Shown here piece after piece: positions 45,091 through 57,314 of a stretch of DNA of 64,000 nucleotides. The notes beneath the pieces were generated by a model. That model saw only the letters and a list, made by a program, of their open reading frames with translations. It did no database searches and was not told the origin of the DNA. Made by a program: the position numbers and the translations under genes. The stretch is from Mortierella alpina. Lineage: Eukaryota > Mortierellomycota > Mortierellomycetes > Mortierellales > Mortierellaceae. Positions within the stretch are counted from its first letter, which is position 1; every line of letters starts with the position of its first letter. The DNA lies in assembly GCA_029449245.1 (NCBI GenBank), contig JANATF010000003.1, positions 1,488,001 through 1,552,000 on the forward strand. The letters are read 5' to 3'.

Positions 45091-47049
45091 ATGAGGAGTC
45101 GACCAATTTACCGCACTGATACCCAAAAAGAGTCTGACGACCAGCACTATCTCACCAAACTCTTGCGTACGCAAACGCGAGCCGCTCGTCTCAAGGAACG
45201 CGCTCCCTCGCCAATTGTCATTCCCACACCTCCTTCACCCAACCCAAAGGCGGATCCATTCCTCGCGCCCCAATTTTCCTCCACAGCCCCTTTGACTGTT
45301 GCAGAACCATATCAACCTTATCAACTCACCCAGCCCTCCTTTCCAGCCCCAGCCCTAGTCTACAAGCAACAGCATGAGACAAACCAGTTGTCGTCAAATA
45401 TACCACCTGCACGCGCCCCAACGCCAATACCCCCAGTCCCAAAACGACCCGAAGCGTCACTGGCCTCGGGCTTGGGTATGACAAACCCTATATGGTGCTC
45501 GAGTTCAACAACCATGCTTGAGATTGACGTTCTAGAGGATTTGGATGAAATCGGCATTCGCAACATGAGTGATCGTCCGAACGGGAAGCAGGAGGCTGGC
45601 CTAGATTATGACCTCGTCGCTCCTGTCCGACGTAGCAGCTACAACCACCGCACAGGCATAGGGGCCGACTTGTCAGAATATGACTCTCAAAGAAACGATA
45701 CCATGGGCGTGGGTGAGTGCATTATGGCATTGAGAAGAACAGCTAAAGATGTTGCATCTGCTGCTGCGGTGGCAGCAAGTATTGCTCAAGGGACGAGTCC
45801 TACAAGTCCGCGGTTACCGCAGCCGCAACAAGACCCAAACCAGGTGCTGGATGAACAGCGGGTTCGACACTCGAGACAGGAGCAGATGTTGAAGCGGTCT
45901 TCACAGCTCTTCCCGGTCCATCACCAACACCAGAAACATGAACTTCGGCAGCAAGGTTCACAACAGCAAGCCTGGAAACCACAGTGGCGTCGAACCAAGA
46001 ACAAGTACAATCTGGTCCGTGCCTCCAATGGGTCATCCATCGGGTTAGACTTGGAAAAGGAGGGACTGAAAAGTAATGAGATGACCAAGGAGGAACAGGC
46101 GAAACTCGAGGAGTTGTTGCAAAAGAAGAGGGGGGTGGAAAATCAACACAATGGACTGAGGCCGAGTATGGAGGGCTTGTCGGAGGTCTCGCTGCAAGAT
46201 GACCGTAGAGGAGATCCTGACGGATTGATAAATCGGGCGGGATGGCTGGATCGACCAAGGTATAGAGTGAATTGCAGCCTTCCATTGGACACTCGAACGG
46301 ATTGTATTACTCGTTTATGTACTTTGTGTTAACTTCCATCGTTGTCGTTATAGTTGCTGTATTCCACTGGCGTATATGCTTGCCGTGATCTGCATATTGA
46401 CTTTAGCCTTCAACGGCTCACTTGGCATTTTGGTCTTCAAGGCTAGTCGGTTCTCTGAGAATGGTAAGCCCCTGTACCAGAAAAAATAATGTACTATCAG
46501 GAGCAACTTCAAAAATGTCTAATGTTTTCGTCCACTTTTTTGCTGTGGCTCGTCCTCGTAGGTACGGATATCCCGCTTCTCCTCTTCAGTTTCCACTTTA
46601 TATTTGGTGGAGCCTTCTTCCTTTCCGGCTTTATTTACCTTGCAATTTTTGGCGGAGGTTACTGTTCACGGCGCCCTGGGCCACCACCAGCCTCGCGTGC
46701 ATCATTCATCATCTTCAAGTTCTTCCATGCCTTGTACTTTCTACATGTGCTCTTGACATTTGGTTGCATGATGGCATGGTTGGGGATGAACAGGTTGAAC
46801 ACCGGATCCTGGGATCGCATGTATATCAAGGCAATTCAAGACACGTCTGCACATGTAGACGCATTTTCATTTGAGACGCTGCTACCTCAAGATCCGAATA
46901 ACCCAGAGTGGTGGATGATTAACCCTTACATCTGGATCGCTGCGTTTGTAGTGATATTTGTTTTCCAGCTATACTTTTGGGTGTGCCTGGTCGCTTATGG
47001 TCGGAGGATGGGGATGAGGAGGCAGCTGGCGCGGGGGTTGAAGTTCTGA
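45091..47049 (+). CDS. Four-helix membrane protein with long disordered N-terminus
   Basis: Exons are 45091-46259, 46354-46463 and 46562-47049, giving 588 aa. Residues ~1-389 are Pro/Gln/Ser-rich and lack a fold signature. The last two exons hold four hydrophobic helices: YMLAVICILTLAFNGSLGIL, LLLFSFHFIFGGAFFLSGFI, FFHALYFLHVLLTFGCMMAW and WIAAFVVIFVFQLYFWVCLV. The end is basic (RRMGMRRQLARGLKF), suggesting a cytosolic C-terminus. Four-helix topology recalls MARVEL-type proteins, but no signature residue was recognised. It is convergent with the next gene, 128 bp stop to stop. Confidence 0.75.
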
Positions 47050-47177
47050 AGCCGGTTATTATTTCTTTTTGTAACTGTGCCTTGTAGCAGGCGACCTTTA
47101 TGAGGATATATACAACGATAGAGAAGTACGAACTATACAAAAAAAAACCAGAAATTATGAAAATACACTCGTTCCCT

Positions 47178-50100
47178 TCAAGGGAATGAAAACATCTTTG
47201 TCTCGGGTGCAAGACGGCATGGCACTGGACGCCAGCATCCGTCGGTATGAGCAGCAATCTCCTCATGTCCGTAAATAATCGGACTGAGTTCCTGGTTACC
47301 GCGGCCCTTGCTATAGATCGAGTAGACTTCCCAAGAGAGATCTGCGGTGGACACGAACTCATCCTCCATCGGAGACTGAGACCTCTGCGAGCGAATCGAA
47401 GAAGGAGGCGAGGCATTGGGATCAGAAGCAGGTACAATGGCCTGACGTCGGCCCACCTCGCGGCGTCGCAGGCTCTTGGCGCTTAGGGGTGGTGGTGCAG
47501 AGGCCACAATGGCATCCTTGGTCTGAATATGGGCATCTGCTCCACGTCGCGAATGAGTCTGGAACAACCTGGTGCCTTGTCTCGAGAGCGACATCACAAC
47601 GGGCTTATCAAAGTGAAGCTGCTGAGGCTTGGATGTTGTGCTTGAACGGTGCCGGTGCATATCAGTTCTGTGCTCCTTGCCATCGGCCTTGTAGAGATGA
47701 TCGACGTTGGAAACGTGGTAACACTCGTAGATCTCAATGTCTTCAGACTCGTTGCTGACTGACGAAGGAGGCGACAGAGGGCGGGGTCTTGAGCCAACAG
47801 AGTATGGCGCACGACAAACAGGTGGAGAGCTTGAGGTATCCTTGTCGTCCTCAGCGGACACTTGCTGCTGTTGGATGTGGATATGATAAGGGTACCGACG
47901 ACTTCGCCTTGCTTGCGTCGATTGAGGTCGGGTAGTGTACAGCTGACGAGTCGCAGTGGCATCTTCAGACTTGACATAGCTTTGATCAGACATCATCCTG
48001 GGCAGCAGCGGCCGTGGCAGACTGCTGGTTGGGCGAGGCGTAAAGTCAGACTCTTGATCATCAAAAGCCTCTGCTTCCGCGATATAACTCACTGCCGGGA
48101 AACAAAAGACAGCAGAGGACGATCCCGTTCTGTGGGGGCCGACCGACGGAGAAATGATCGGCGAGGCGCAAGGCGACGAGGCGGGCGTGGATGAGGAAGA
48201 TGACGATACGGACGAAGACAATGAGGAAGGGCATGGCGACGGCGTTTCGTTACCACGGGCGTGCAGATCTCCTCCAGTGACAATATTAACAGGCAAGGAT
48301 ACAAGGTGCGACTTCATTCCTGCCTTGCTCTCACGCTTCAGGCTGCTGTTGCGACTGCTGTTGCGGCTAGTGTTGACACTGCTTGAGGAAGATCTTCCAT
48401 CCAAAGCAGTGGTGGCAGAGGAAAAGGCCGAGTCGGAACGAGTGAAGGCATCTGTGGGTACCTTGGAGGGAGTTGCCAAGTCGACGGACGGCGAAGGACT
48501 GGTGACTCCATTGTCGTCTCGTGCTCTCGAGAAGAGCTCACTCATCATGGACCTGATCTCCTGTGGGGCCTCGGGCTCGACTTCCGGTCCATACAGATCG
48601 GCCTCGTCTGCTCGTGAATGCCAAGGCGTCAAGGTTATTCTAAGAGTCAGATATCGGCAGAGGTCTGGGACAGACTCTTCATCTTCCACTCCAACCTCAT
48701 CATCTTCGCCATATTCGTTGTCTACGTCGTCGTTGCTGCTCAGAAGCACCTCAGATGGAAATCCATTGTTGATCATCTCCTCGAACTCACAGCCGTTGCT
48801 AGCCAAGAACAGACGAAGGGCTTCCCGGACCTGAGGCGAGTCGTAAAAGTGAGTAGGTGAGGAGTCGCTCGAGACAAGATAAATTTTGTCTCCACAGGCC
48901 ACGAGTTGCTCACGACATTCCTCTTGCTGGATATTGGCCGCTGTGGTTGTGGGCTCTTGACCATCAACGCACTTGACGGCATCTCTCCGTTTGGTCTTGT
49001 TCCTGCGCAGCTCTTGGATCTTGGTAACGAGCACGTCTTGGTCTTGAATCACAGTGCTGGCATCGCTGCTGGCTGCAGTGCTGCAGCTGACATTACTGCT
49101 GTTGCTGTCGCTACGGCTAAGGGTCGAGCCAGTTTGGTAAAGCATCTCGGCCGTGAGGAGGGCCACTGAAGTTCGGTAGGCATCCCTTTGCCTCTTCTCC
49201 TCAGCCTCCTCGGCTCTGAGGCGGCTCTTGAAAGTGCTAGCGATACCGCAGAGACTGTCTGAGGGCATATCGGTGGCTTCAGGCATCCAGGCTAGGATCT
49301 CACCACTGCTCATGCTGCAGTTGCCAACGTCCATATCCTGGTCATCATGGCCCTCATCCGGATCACTGACAAGTTCCTTGTGAACTCTAGATGTGCAGCC
49401 TAAAAGGTTCTCACTATGTTGTTCTGGGCGGTTTCGGAAAGTGTAGGTGTGGGCACTGCCAGTATCGGCTCTGACAACACCTCGGGTATCTTGATGCGTT
49501 TGGATATGGTCCTGCGTCACTTTGGGAAGGCAGTCTACAGACAAGGACCTCCGGTTGAGCTGCTTGCGGTTCACGCCCGTCCCACTATTGGACGTAATAT
49601 TGGAAACATTCTTGGTACTGTCGCTATCAGATGCTACAGTGGAGTTGGAGTTTGACCAGGTCCAGTTGGCGGGGTCAGTGTTGTAGTAGTTGGCGAAGTC
49701 TGCATCAACTAGGACGACTGCTCGGTGTCGACATTTCCGACTTTGGCGCGATGAAGCAGATTCCCCTGAGGAGGGAGGTGGTGTTGAAGGAGGTGATGAG
49801 TCGGATGCAGACATGGACAGGGATCTTGATCGTGAGCGGCCTCGCGTGAAATGCGCCTTCATGGTTTGTGAAAATGATGTCATCAAGGCCGGCGTCGTAG
49901 CAGGCGTCGTTGTTGGCTGGACAAGCACAGTCGCCTGGAGAACGGGGCTTAAACTCGATGTGCTCATCATGGGACTAACGACCTCGTGCATCGGGGACTG
50001 GCACTGGGAGGGAGACAGCAAAGGCGATGGATATGACGGATATGAATACGAGGGACACCAGTACGCCTCTGTTGGTCGGTCCGAGTCAGAGTACTGGCCT

Positions 50101-50456
50101 GGGGCGTCTATAGATTCGGACATACTAGCAGCCGAGTTGTCTCTGACAATCATAAATGACTGCATCGCCAATGTGCGGGAACCTGGGGTGCTCTGCGGCT
50201 GCTCGCTATTGTTGTTACTGTTTCCTGAGTTAACATTGCCTCTCTTCCTCCTGAGAAAGTTCTTTACAGAGAAGGAGGCGCCACCGATACTGATACCCAA
50301 GGGCGACATCGTCCTCCGAGAGGGCGAGTTGGGTGCTTCTGGGGGTTGAACACGTGCATCTGCTGCGCGACGAACGCGATGTGTCTGCTGGATATATGTG
50401 ATGGGGTCAATGGATGTGTTGTGGTCTGCATGGCCGTTGAAAAGAAGGGCTGCCAT
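47178..50456 (-). CDS. Large Ser-rich protein of unknown function
   Basis: A single open frame of 1092 codons with an ATG at 50456. Nearly all of it is low-complexity Ser/Thr/Pro/Asn sequence with Arg-rich patches near the N-terminus (RSRSRSLS-type and FSVKNFLRRKRG). One better-ordered island at about residues 495-620 contains DKIYLVSSD, VREALRLFLASNGCEFEEMI and LCRYLTLRITLTPWHSRADE, and could be a small folded domain. A coiled segment near 440 (EEAEEKRQRDAY) is also seen. No family is recognised; regulatory or scaffold roles are possible but unsupported. Confidence 0.7.
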   Translation of the reverse strand: MAALLFNGHADHNTSIDPITYIQQTHRVRRAADARVQPPEAPNSPSRRTMSPLGISIGGASFSVKNFLRRKRGNVNSGNSNNNSEQPQSTPGSRTLAMQSFMIVRDNSAASMSESIDAPGQYSDSDRPTEAYWCPSYSYPSYPSPLLSPSQCQSPMHEVVSPMMSTSSLSPVLQATVLVQPTTTPATTPALMTSFSQTMKAHFTRGRSRSRSLSMSASDSSPPSTPPPSSGESASSRQSRKCRHRAVVLVDADFANYYNTDPANWTWSNSNSTVASDSDSTKNVSNITSNSGTGVNRKQLNRRSLSVDCLPKVTQDHIQTHQDTRGVVRADTGSAHTYTFRNRPEQHSENLLGCTSRVHKELVSDPDEGHDDQDMDVGNCSMSSGEILAWMPEATDMPSDSLCGIASTFKSRLRAEEAEEKRQRDAYRTSVALLTAEMLYQTGSTLSRSDSNSSNVSCSTAASSDASTVIQDQDVLVTKIQELRRNKTKRRDAVKCVDGQEPTTTAANIQQEECREQLVACGDKIYLVSSDSSPTHFYDSPQVREALRLFLASNGCEFEEMINNGFPSEVLLSSNDDVDNEYGEDDEVGVEDEESVPDLCRYLTLRITLTPWHSRADEADLYGPEVEPEAPQEIRSMMSELFSRARDDNGVTSPSPSVDLATPSKVPTDAFTRSDSAFSSATTALDGRSSSSSVNTSRNSSRNSSLKRESKAGMKSHLVSLPVNIVTGGDLHARGNETPSPCPSSLSSSVSSSSSSTPASSPCASPIISPSVGPHRTGSSSAVFCFPAVSYIAEAEAFDDQESDFTPRPTSSLPRPLLPRMMSDQSYVKSEDATATRQLYTTRPQSTQARRSRRYPYHIHIQQQQVSAEDDKDTSSSPPVCRAPYSVGSRPRPLSPPSSVSNESEDIEIYECYHVSNVDHLYKADGKEHRTDMHRHRSSTTSKPQQLHFDKPVVMSLSRQGTRLFQTHSRRGADAHIQTKDAIVASAPPPLSAKSLRRREVGRRQAIVPASDPNASPPSSIRSQRSQSPMEDEFVSTADLSWEVYSIYSKGRGNQELSPIIYGHEEIAAHTDGCWRPVPCRLAPETKMFSFP

Positions 50457-53284
50457 GGCGCGTGCGTTGCTTGTTAGGTTGTGTGCGTTACTTGAGGACG
50501 TTCAATATTAAGCCGTTTAGCGGATATGACCCCTGAAAAAAAGAGAGCAATCAAGAGCATGGCAAAGATCAGTACCGACGCTTACGCCTGAAGTGATCAT
50601 GTCATTTACATCCCTCTACAACATTGATCATGTATTCCCAGTTCAGTATCCAACATGGATATCTTTTTTTCTTTTTTCTTATCGGCGCTACCAAGAGACA
50701 CCCTCCCAAGCGCAGGAGTAAATTTCCTGGGCAACATTGTATATAGATGTACGCTACCTTGAGAGCTGGAGGACTTCGATGAATTATGTGAATGAGAAGG
50801 GGACAAGTTGCGTTGAGGAATAGAGCAGAAGATACCGCGAGTATTTATGCTGCAAGAGTCATGATCTGGTTGATTGTAGAGGCAGAGAATATGAGGATTA
50901 GGAGGGTGCAGGAAAGAGTGGGGGGAGATGTGGGACTCGGGCAATTGTGGTATTGTATTGCAGTTGTGCAAAAATAGGCCTATACCGTTGTTGTGAATTT
51001 CATATGTTCATGGGCCAAAAAATATTGTCTTGACAGAAAAAAAATTGCAGGAAACGTAAGAGACAACAGTGCAACAATAGAAAATGGTCTGAGGAAGACC
51101 GTGTAGTTTGAATGAGACGTGAAGGGTACTGTTGTGGATACTGGAGAAGTGTAGAATTGGTCGTTGAAGATGCTGTTGAGTAAAGTGGATTGGATGCCGA
51201 GAAGGAGCCACAGATCTGGCAGAGAGAATTAATGAGCTGTCAGTGGCTGCTCGAGAGAGGGGACAGGTCGAAAGAGGAGCAGTTCGAAAAAGAGAAGAAA
51301 GAGGGGGAAGAGGCAAGGGTTAAAAGGGAAATGGAGTGTATGATGCAGGCGTGGAGGCTGGGTACGATCTGTGCCTGAGTGCCTGCAACCCGACTGCTGG
51401 AGATGTGCAGTAAGCAATTGAAGCTGCCGTGCACCTTCAGCTAGGATGACAGCACGCTGCCTGTGTTTCTTGTGCGTCCCAAAGCTCAAACCTTCTGTTT
51501 GTGCCCTGCACACAAGTCCCTGTCCTTGACCAAAGATGGACTCAAAACTTAAATCCAAAATGCGAATCCGACACCGCATGTCTGCTGTCGCACGCTCACA
51601 CAACGCACGTACACCCACAGACACCCGCCGGATGCACACAGACAACAAGACACGCCACACCCACAGACACCCAGACACCCAGCCCTCACAGAGGGCTTTA
51701 CAAGCGCAGAGGGAAGTTTAGAGCGCTAACCAACCGCGCACTGGGACTGAGGTGTCTTACCAGAGAAGAGCAGAGCGCGCTCAGTCTCTGTCTCATTTGT
51801 CTCGCTAATGCCCCTTCTTGGTTTCTCAACCAGGCCGATCAAAGACATGTGTAGCAGACAAAAAAGGGGGAGGCAAGTTGGCGAACAGGCACCCTTTCTG
51901 GCCAGACCATGCACAGATCAAGAAAAGGAGCCTGTTATCCCGTTCATTGTCATAGACTATGGAGTGTTCACTAGACTTCCAACTGCCACTCGTAAAAGTA
52001 ACAACCAGATACCGACCGCCGAACAAGGACTACAAACGACGACCCATGTTTAACCCTCTAACGATTCTCACTCCCTCACCTCCTTGTTCATTCTCTACCC
52101 CCTCAATCTTACACTTTTGCTTGTCTCGGTGCCGCACCCAGATCAAACACAGCCCGAGCCAGTGGAATAGGCAGATGCGAACTGTCCCTTCTCGCAAACC
52201 CTCAGCTAGCTTGTAAAAGAGTCGAAAAAGAAGTGTGAGTCGGTGGAGTTCTCAGGGACGATCAGTGTTTAACAACGTAGGGATATGTATTCGGAGAGGA
52301 GCAGCCGCGATGATAAGTTTCCGACATTTGCCTTTTAATGCTGGAGTATGCTGGAGGCTATTTTCATGCAACTTGTGGAATGCCAAGTGGGGACGGGTTG
52401 AGCGGATGACGATGGACAGTAAACAGGGCCGTGGCGGGACACAATCGAGTGCCCGAGGGGGATTGTGGCCGTGGTCTCACCGTCAGGTTGGATGTCTTGG
52501 CCAGCACCGAGGCAAGAGACATAAAACGCCCAAAGAGACACCAAGAGGAGGACTGTGCCACCGAGCGGGCGGCAATTTATTGATTTTGCTTGTCTTGGGA
52601 AGCACGCGGCCCAAGCACACACAGACCTCCTCCGTGTTTGACAATGAAGAAAAGAAACTCAGAGTGGTGGACATGACGTCTGGTGGTCTGCTGCATCGCC
52701 TGTGCTTCGGCAAGCAGCCTCCATGGGCTACCGTGCGTGGCATCGGATGTATGAAGGGTAACCAGAAGCTGTCCAGCATTGTCCGATATATATATATATT
52801 TATGCATCCTCTGTTCACACCCCCACGAGTCCCTGATGCCCGTCTCCCCGTCCTCCTTCGCTCCTCCACTGGGAAACGAGAACCAGGAACAAAGCTGGCG
52901 TCGGCTGTGGCATAGGGTGCGGTGACTTCAGACTACGCACTACGCCGATGGCGTGCGTGACCCTCGTTCCTTCTCGTGCACACGCACCACTCGCGCGACC
53001 TTTTTCATCCTTCGCATCTCACTTCCTCCCATTCCTCATTCAACCCTTTCTTTTCTCCAGTCCACTCTCCAATCCAGCAGCCACAACATCAGGTAAATGG
53101 ACTTGCCTCTATGAAGACAGCTTACGTTTAAAGCGATCTGGGTTTGTCATGGCGCCTACTGTGCGTTCGTTGCATCGCTGACCTTGTCCATGTCACATTC
53201 TAATGACCCCGACCAATAGCCAGTCATCCCTAAAGTCCTACACTCTGTTCAACACCTTACCAGTAACATCGAACCTCGACGATC
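50457..53284. other. Long gene-free region upstream of subtilase
   Basis: 2.8 kb without a recognised gene. The open frame 52235-52915 (+) is Arg/Gly/Trp-rich and unlike protein, and minus-strand frames at 51229-51678 are similar. A (TA) run lies at about 52786-52800, 485 bp before the protease ATG; it could be a core promoter with a long leader. Confidence 0.4.
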
Positions 53285-55029
53285 ATGCTGCTGAAACTTT
53301 CCACTGTGGCCGCGCTCGTATTGGTGGCCGCGTCCTCCGCAGCTGCACAGTTGGCGCCCTGTCACTCTGAAGCCCTCCTGGCACCCTTGCTCGCCTCTGA
53401 TAACTCTGAGGTCATCCCAGACTCTTACTTTGTGGTCTTCAAGAATGGCATCCGTGCCCAAGACAACTCTGGCTGGGTGCAAGATCTGCACCAGCGTGAT
53501 ATCTCTGTCAATGGCCTGTCAGACCTCGACAGTGGAGTGCGCCATGTCTATGATATGGGCTCATTCCAGGGACTGGCTGGGCGATTTAGTCCCGAAGTTC
53601 TGGATGAGATCAGACGAAACCCTGATGTAAGTCACCTTGCTCTCTGAGGGGGTAACTCGAGACAAAATGCTGGCATGCATTAGTGCTTGTGACTTCTTGC
53701 TCGGCCCCGTTCCCACAGTTTGCATGAGAGAATCAAAAGTTCAGTCCCTATGCTGCTTCGTTGCCACATTGTGTGATAACTATGGCAATGCACACCATTT
53801 TCGGTTGGGTCGAGTAATGCTTCCCTTATTGTGTGTTCTTTTCTTCCCGTGCATCGAACTGCAGCAGTTGCTCCTTTTTTTTATCGCATCTTACCAAACA
53901 ACCCCTGAGCCTCGAGTGTGGTTCTATTTGTGTTCTCTACCCATTTTTTTTCATCCTTCGAATTGTGCCCTGTTGAGCTTCCAGGCACCTGGACCAATGA
54001 ATTGTCGTCATAAAATTGCATTGCTGACTGGTCACATGGATTATTTCTCTTCTATGCTTGCAGGTCGACTACATCGAGCGTGATCAGATGGTGTATGCGT
54101 CCGATACCCAAGAGAGAGCACCCTGGGGTCTGGCTCGTATCTCCCACCGCAAGAAACTGACCCTTCGTAATTTCAACAAGTACGAGTACAATCCTAAGGG
54201 CGGCAAGGGCGTGACAGCCTTTGTGATTGACACTGGTATCAACGTCAATCACAAAGAGTTTCAAGGCAGAGCCTCCTGGGGTAAAACCATCCCATATGGT
54301 GATCCTGACTCCGATGACAATGGCCACGGAACCCATTGCGCTGGTACGATTGCCAGCTGGGCCTACGGTGTCTCCAAGAAGGCCGAGGTCGTTGCTATCA
54401 AGGTCCTGAGGTCCAATGGCTCCGGCACCATGGCTGATGTTATTGCGGGCATTGACTTCGCCGTTAAAAGCCACAAATCCCTTCGAACCCAGCAAGGAAG
54501 CAAGTACAGAGGTTCGGTTGCGAACATGTCCTTGGGCGGTGGCAAGTCCAGGCCTCTTGACTCTGCCGTCTCCAACGCAATCGCCCAGGGCCTTCACTTT
54601 GCGGTCGCAGCTGGTAACGACAACAGGGATGCCTGCGACGTTTCGCCTGCGGGCGTCGAGGACGCTATTACGGTTGCTGCGTCGAACAGGTATGACCAGA
54701 AAGCATACTTCTCCAACTATGGACGTTGTGTCGACGTTTTCGCTCCTGGCCAAGACATCGAGTCGACATGGACTGGTAGTGATTCGGCCAAGAACACGAT
54801 CTCAGGCACTTCCATGGCTTCACCCCACGTCGCAGGTCTTGTTGCCTACTACCTGTCACTGGCCCCTCAGTCGGACTCTGGTTTCAACTCGGGACCCATT
54901 TCTACCAAGGAGATGAAGGACCTGTTGAAGAAGAGCGCGACTAAAGACGCTTTGACAGGCGTGAACAGAGAGACTCCTAATCTGCTGATCTACAACAGCG
55001 TCGACAAGGAAAGATTCTACGCCTGGTAA
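53285..55029 (+). CDS. Secreted subtilisin-like serine protease (S8, proteinase K type)
   Basis: Exons are 53285-53626 and 54064-55029, giving 435 aa. The order is signal peptide (KLSTVAALVLVAASSAAAQ), an I9-type inhibitor propeptide (~30-115, SYFVVFKNGI ... VDYIERDQMV) and the peptidase domain. Catalytic residues are visible as Asp in AFVIDTGIN, His in DDNGHGTHCAGT and Ser in GTSMASPHVAG; the oxyanion Asn lies in AAGNDN. The length fits extracellular proteinase K or vacuolar cerevisin-like enzymes; without a C-terminal extension, secretion is more likely. The 437-bp intron sits at the propeptide and is longer than most introns here. Confidence 0.95.
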
Positions 55030-55355
55030 AGAGTTGCACGGACGGGAGCACCCGGGTGGCGATGCACAGACGCCTGGTGCACATGTATGTACATATTCCC
55101 ACACATTTTTTTTTACATATATACTTATACGAAGAGAATTGAAAAAGAAAAAAAGAGTGAGCTCTTTCGTAGAGCAGAAAAAGAATAAATCTGGCCTTGG
55201 ATGCCCTGATAGCGCTTGTCCAGAGGCCGATGAAAAGTCGGCAATCATCATCTTGCCCAAACCTAGACTTTGCTGTCCTTCCTGTGGCTGTGGCCGTTGT
55301 TGAATGCTGAGCGCGATACGAGGTTGAGTTACCGACACGGCCTTTTGGGCGCATA
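55030..55355. other. Convergent 3' flanks of protease and HMG gene
   Basis: 326 bp of A/T-rich 3' flank between two convergent stop codons, with T- and A-runs near 55107-55156. No gene is seen. Confidence 0.5.
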
Positions 55356-57314
55356 TCATTTTGTTGCCTTGACCCCTTCACAGCTGCTCTTGCTATTCTG
55401 TTTCGTGGCACTCTCTGCTCCTGCACCACCATCTATCTTCCCGTTCGTGTTCTTGATCTTTTGCGGGCTTCGCTTCTTGTATTTGTAGTCCGGAAATGCT
55501 TGCAACACCCTGTGTCTCTCCATCTCGGCCTGCAACTCAAACAACTTCTTGACCGACTCTGGTTCCTGATTCCATCGCTGAGCAATCTCTCTGGAAATGG
55601 CTGCACCTGATGACCCGCTTTGCTTGAAATAGGCTTTGTTCTTGGCAAATGTATACTTTCGGTAGAGCATATACGAGTTGCATAGACGCTTGGTCGGTGG
55701 AGATGTGAGAGGAGCAGGAGAAGATTGACGAGGATATTGAGTGTGCGAGAATGCAGTTGTTGGGAAAGGGTAGTGGTTCTCCTGCTGGGCTTGATCTTGG
55801 ACTTGTCGAACATAGCTTACACCATTGCTAACAGAGTTAATGTTCTTTTCGCCAAATGTCTTTGGAGTGGTGTTGCCGGTAAAAGTAATATCTGATCGCG
55901 ACGATGAAGCGGACATGGACGGGGCCAAAGACGAAGATGGTCCTCGGCCTCGTGGGAAGGACACGATGGGGAACGTCGTTAGTGATGCAGGAATATTTAG
56001 GTTACGTGACAGAGGCACCGCGTATGTTCCAGCGTGACTAGATAGCAAAGGTATTTGGCGAGACAGTGAAGTTCCTAAGCAGTGGGAGCCATTGTTGCGC
56101 TTTGAATGCTGACTTTGCGCTGCTGGGGCTTCAGGTGAGCTGGCTGAGGGTGTGGGTCGCGTGAAAGAAGCAAAAGAGTACGGCGGCTGCCCTGGTAACT
56201 CTGAATGCAGAGACGTGATCGATGTAGTGTTCACCGCGCCGTCAGAAGAAGACATCAAGTCCAAAGGCGAAATCTGATTCACTCCGAGTGGTATTCTTGG
56301 TGTATGTGATGCTACAAGTGGTGGTATAGTAGACGACGCCCTAGGCGTGGATGGGCACTATCAGATAAATTGAGTTCGAGTTCGTAATATCGATCGCATT
56401 AGTTAGTAACTTGTTGCTACACGACATTGCGACTGGTATCCCTTCCTCTAAGTTACCATGTGGATATTCAGCGGTGTCTGAAGTGCTTCATGAACCAGTA
56501 TAGGATGGCCCGTTTTTGCTTTAAGGGCTATTGCCGTGTGATGAGTGTACGGCAGGTTGCTGATGTTGTTATAGCGTTGTGCCACTGCACACCCAGCTTT
56601 GACCACCGAGCGCTCGGCTTGTGTCAGGGCAGTTGAGCTTTGTGCTACTGTCATCGCGTTTAACGCCATGCTGCTCATTGGAAACATTGAGTCAGTGTTG
56701 CTCATAAACCGCTGACGATAGTTTTCAGAGCCCTGGTTACTCTCAGGTGCCGGTGCTGTGAGCATATGCAGCTGGGACAGAGGCGATACAGAGGATGACG
56801 AGTTTGGCAAGGGCATCTCTTTGTACTCGGGTTGGTGTGAAGTTGAAAGCAATTGGTATGGCGGGAGAGGCTGGGACCCGCAAGGGAGACATGCTGGGAT
56901 AAACTGATAGGAAGTAGCTGCTGGATCCTCGCGCAAGACTGGATGTTGAACAGTACCACTGTTGTTGATTATCATGTACAATGAAGGCGAGATATGGTTC
57001 TGGGCGACGGGTACGTCAAAGTCTCCGCTGCCGCTGTAGCTCTTATAGTGCCGCTGGTCATTAGGGGTGGAAATACAGAGAGTGGAGACTTGTGTAATAT
57101 CATCCCCTGGGTTGTGTTGGGACTGATTTGGATGGGGGGAGTCGAAGGTATTGTTGTCAAAAGCAAAGTGTCCACAAGGCAATAGATGCTTTCCCGGGGG
57201 TCGCAGGGAGTGCTGTTGTTGATGCTGCTGTTGCTGCTGTTGGTTGTGGTAGACCTGGCACTCCGGGCATCCAACTTGGGTTCCGCCGTTAAAGAACGTC
57301 TGGTACATGTTCAT
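55356..57314 (-). CDS. HMG-box transcription factor, MATA-HMG type
   Basis: The proposed exons are 56457-57314 and 55356-56273 (phase 0, 183-bp intron), giving 591 aa. If that intron is wrong, the HMG protein may start at the ATG at 56254 and the upstream frame is a separate ORF. The N-terminal half is Gln/His/Ser-rich with a poly-Gln run. The HMG box lies at about 55480-55690 (RLCNSYMLYRKYTFAKNK, ISREIAQRWNQEPESVKKLF, FPDYKYKKRS), with the N-x-[FY]-x-L-Y-R and PDYKY marks of fungal mating-type-like HMG proteins. It should bind and bend DNA. None of the neighbours usual at Mucoromycota sex loci is present. Confidence 0.7.

Noticed and set aside
52235-52915. 226-codon plus-strand frame upstream of the subtilase
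   Set aside because: Arg/Gly/Trp-rich composition with no domain or signal, in a GC-biased stretch; more likely promoter or leader.
55356-57314. Mucoromycota sex locus
   Set aside because: The expected flanking triose-phosphate transporter and RNA helicase genes are absent from the window.
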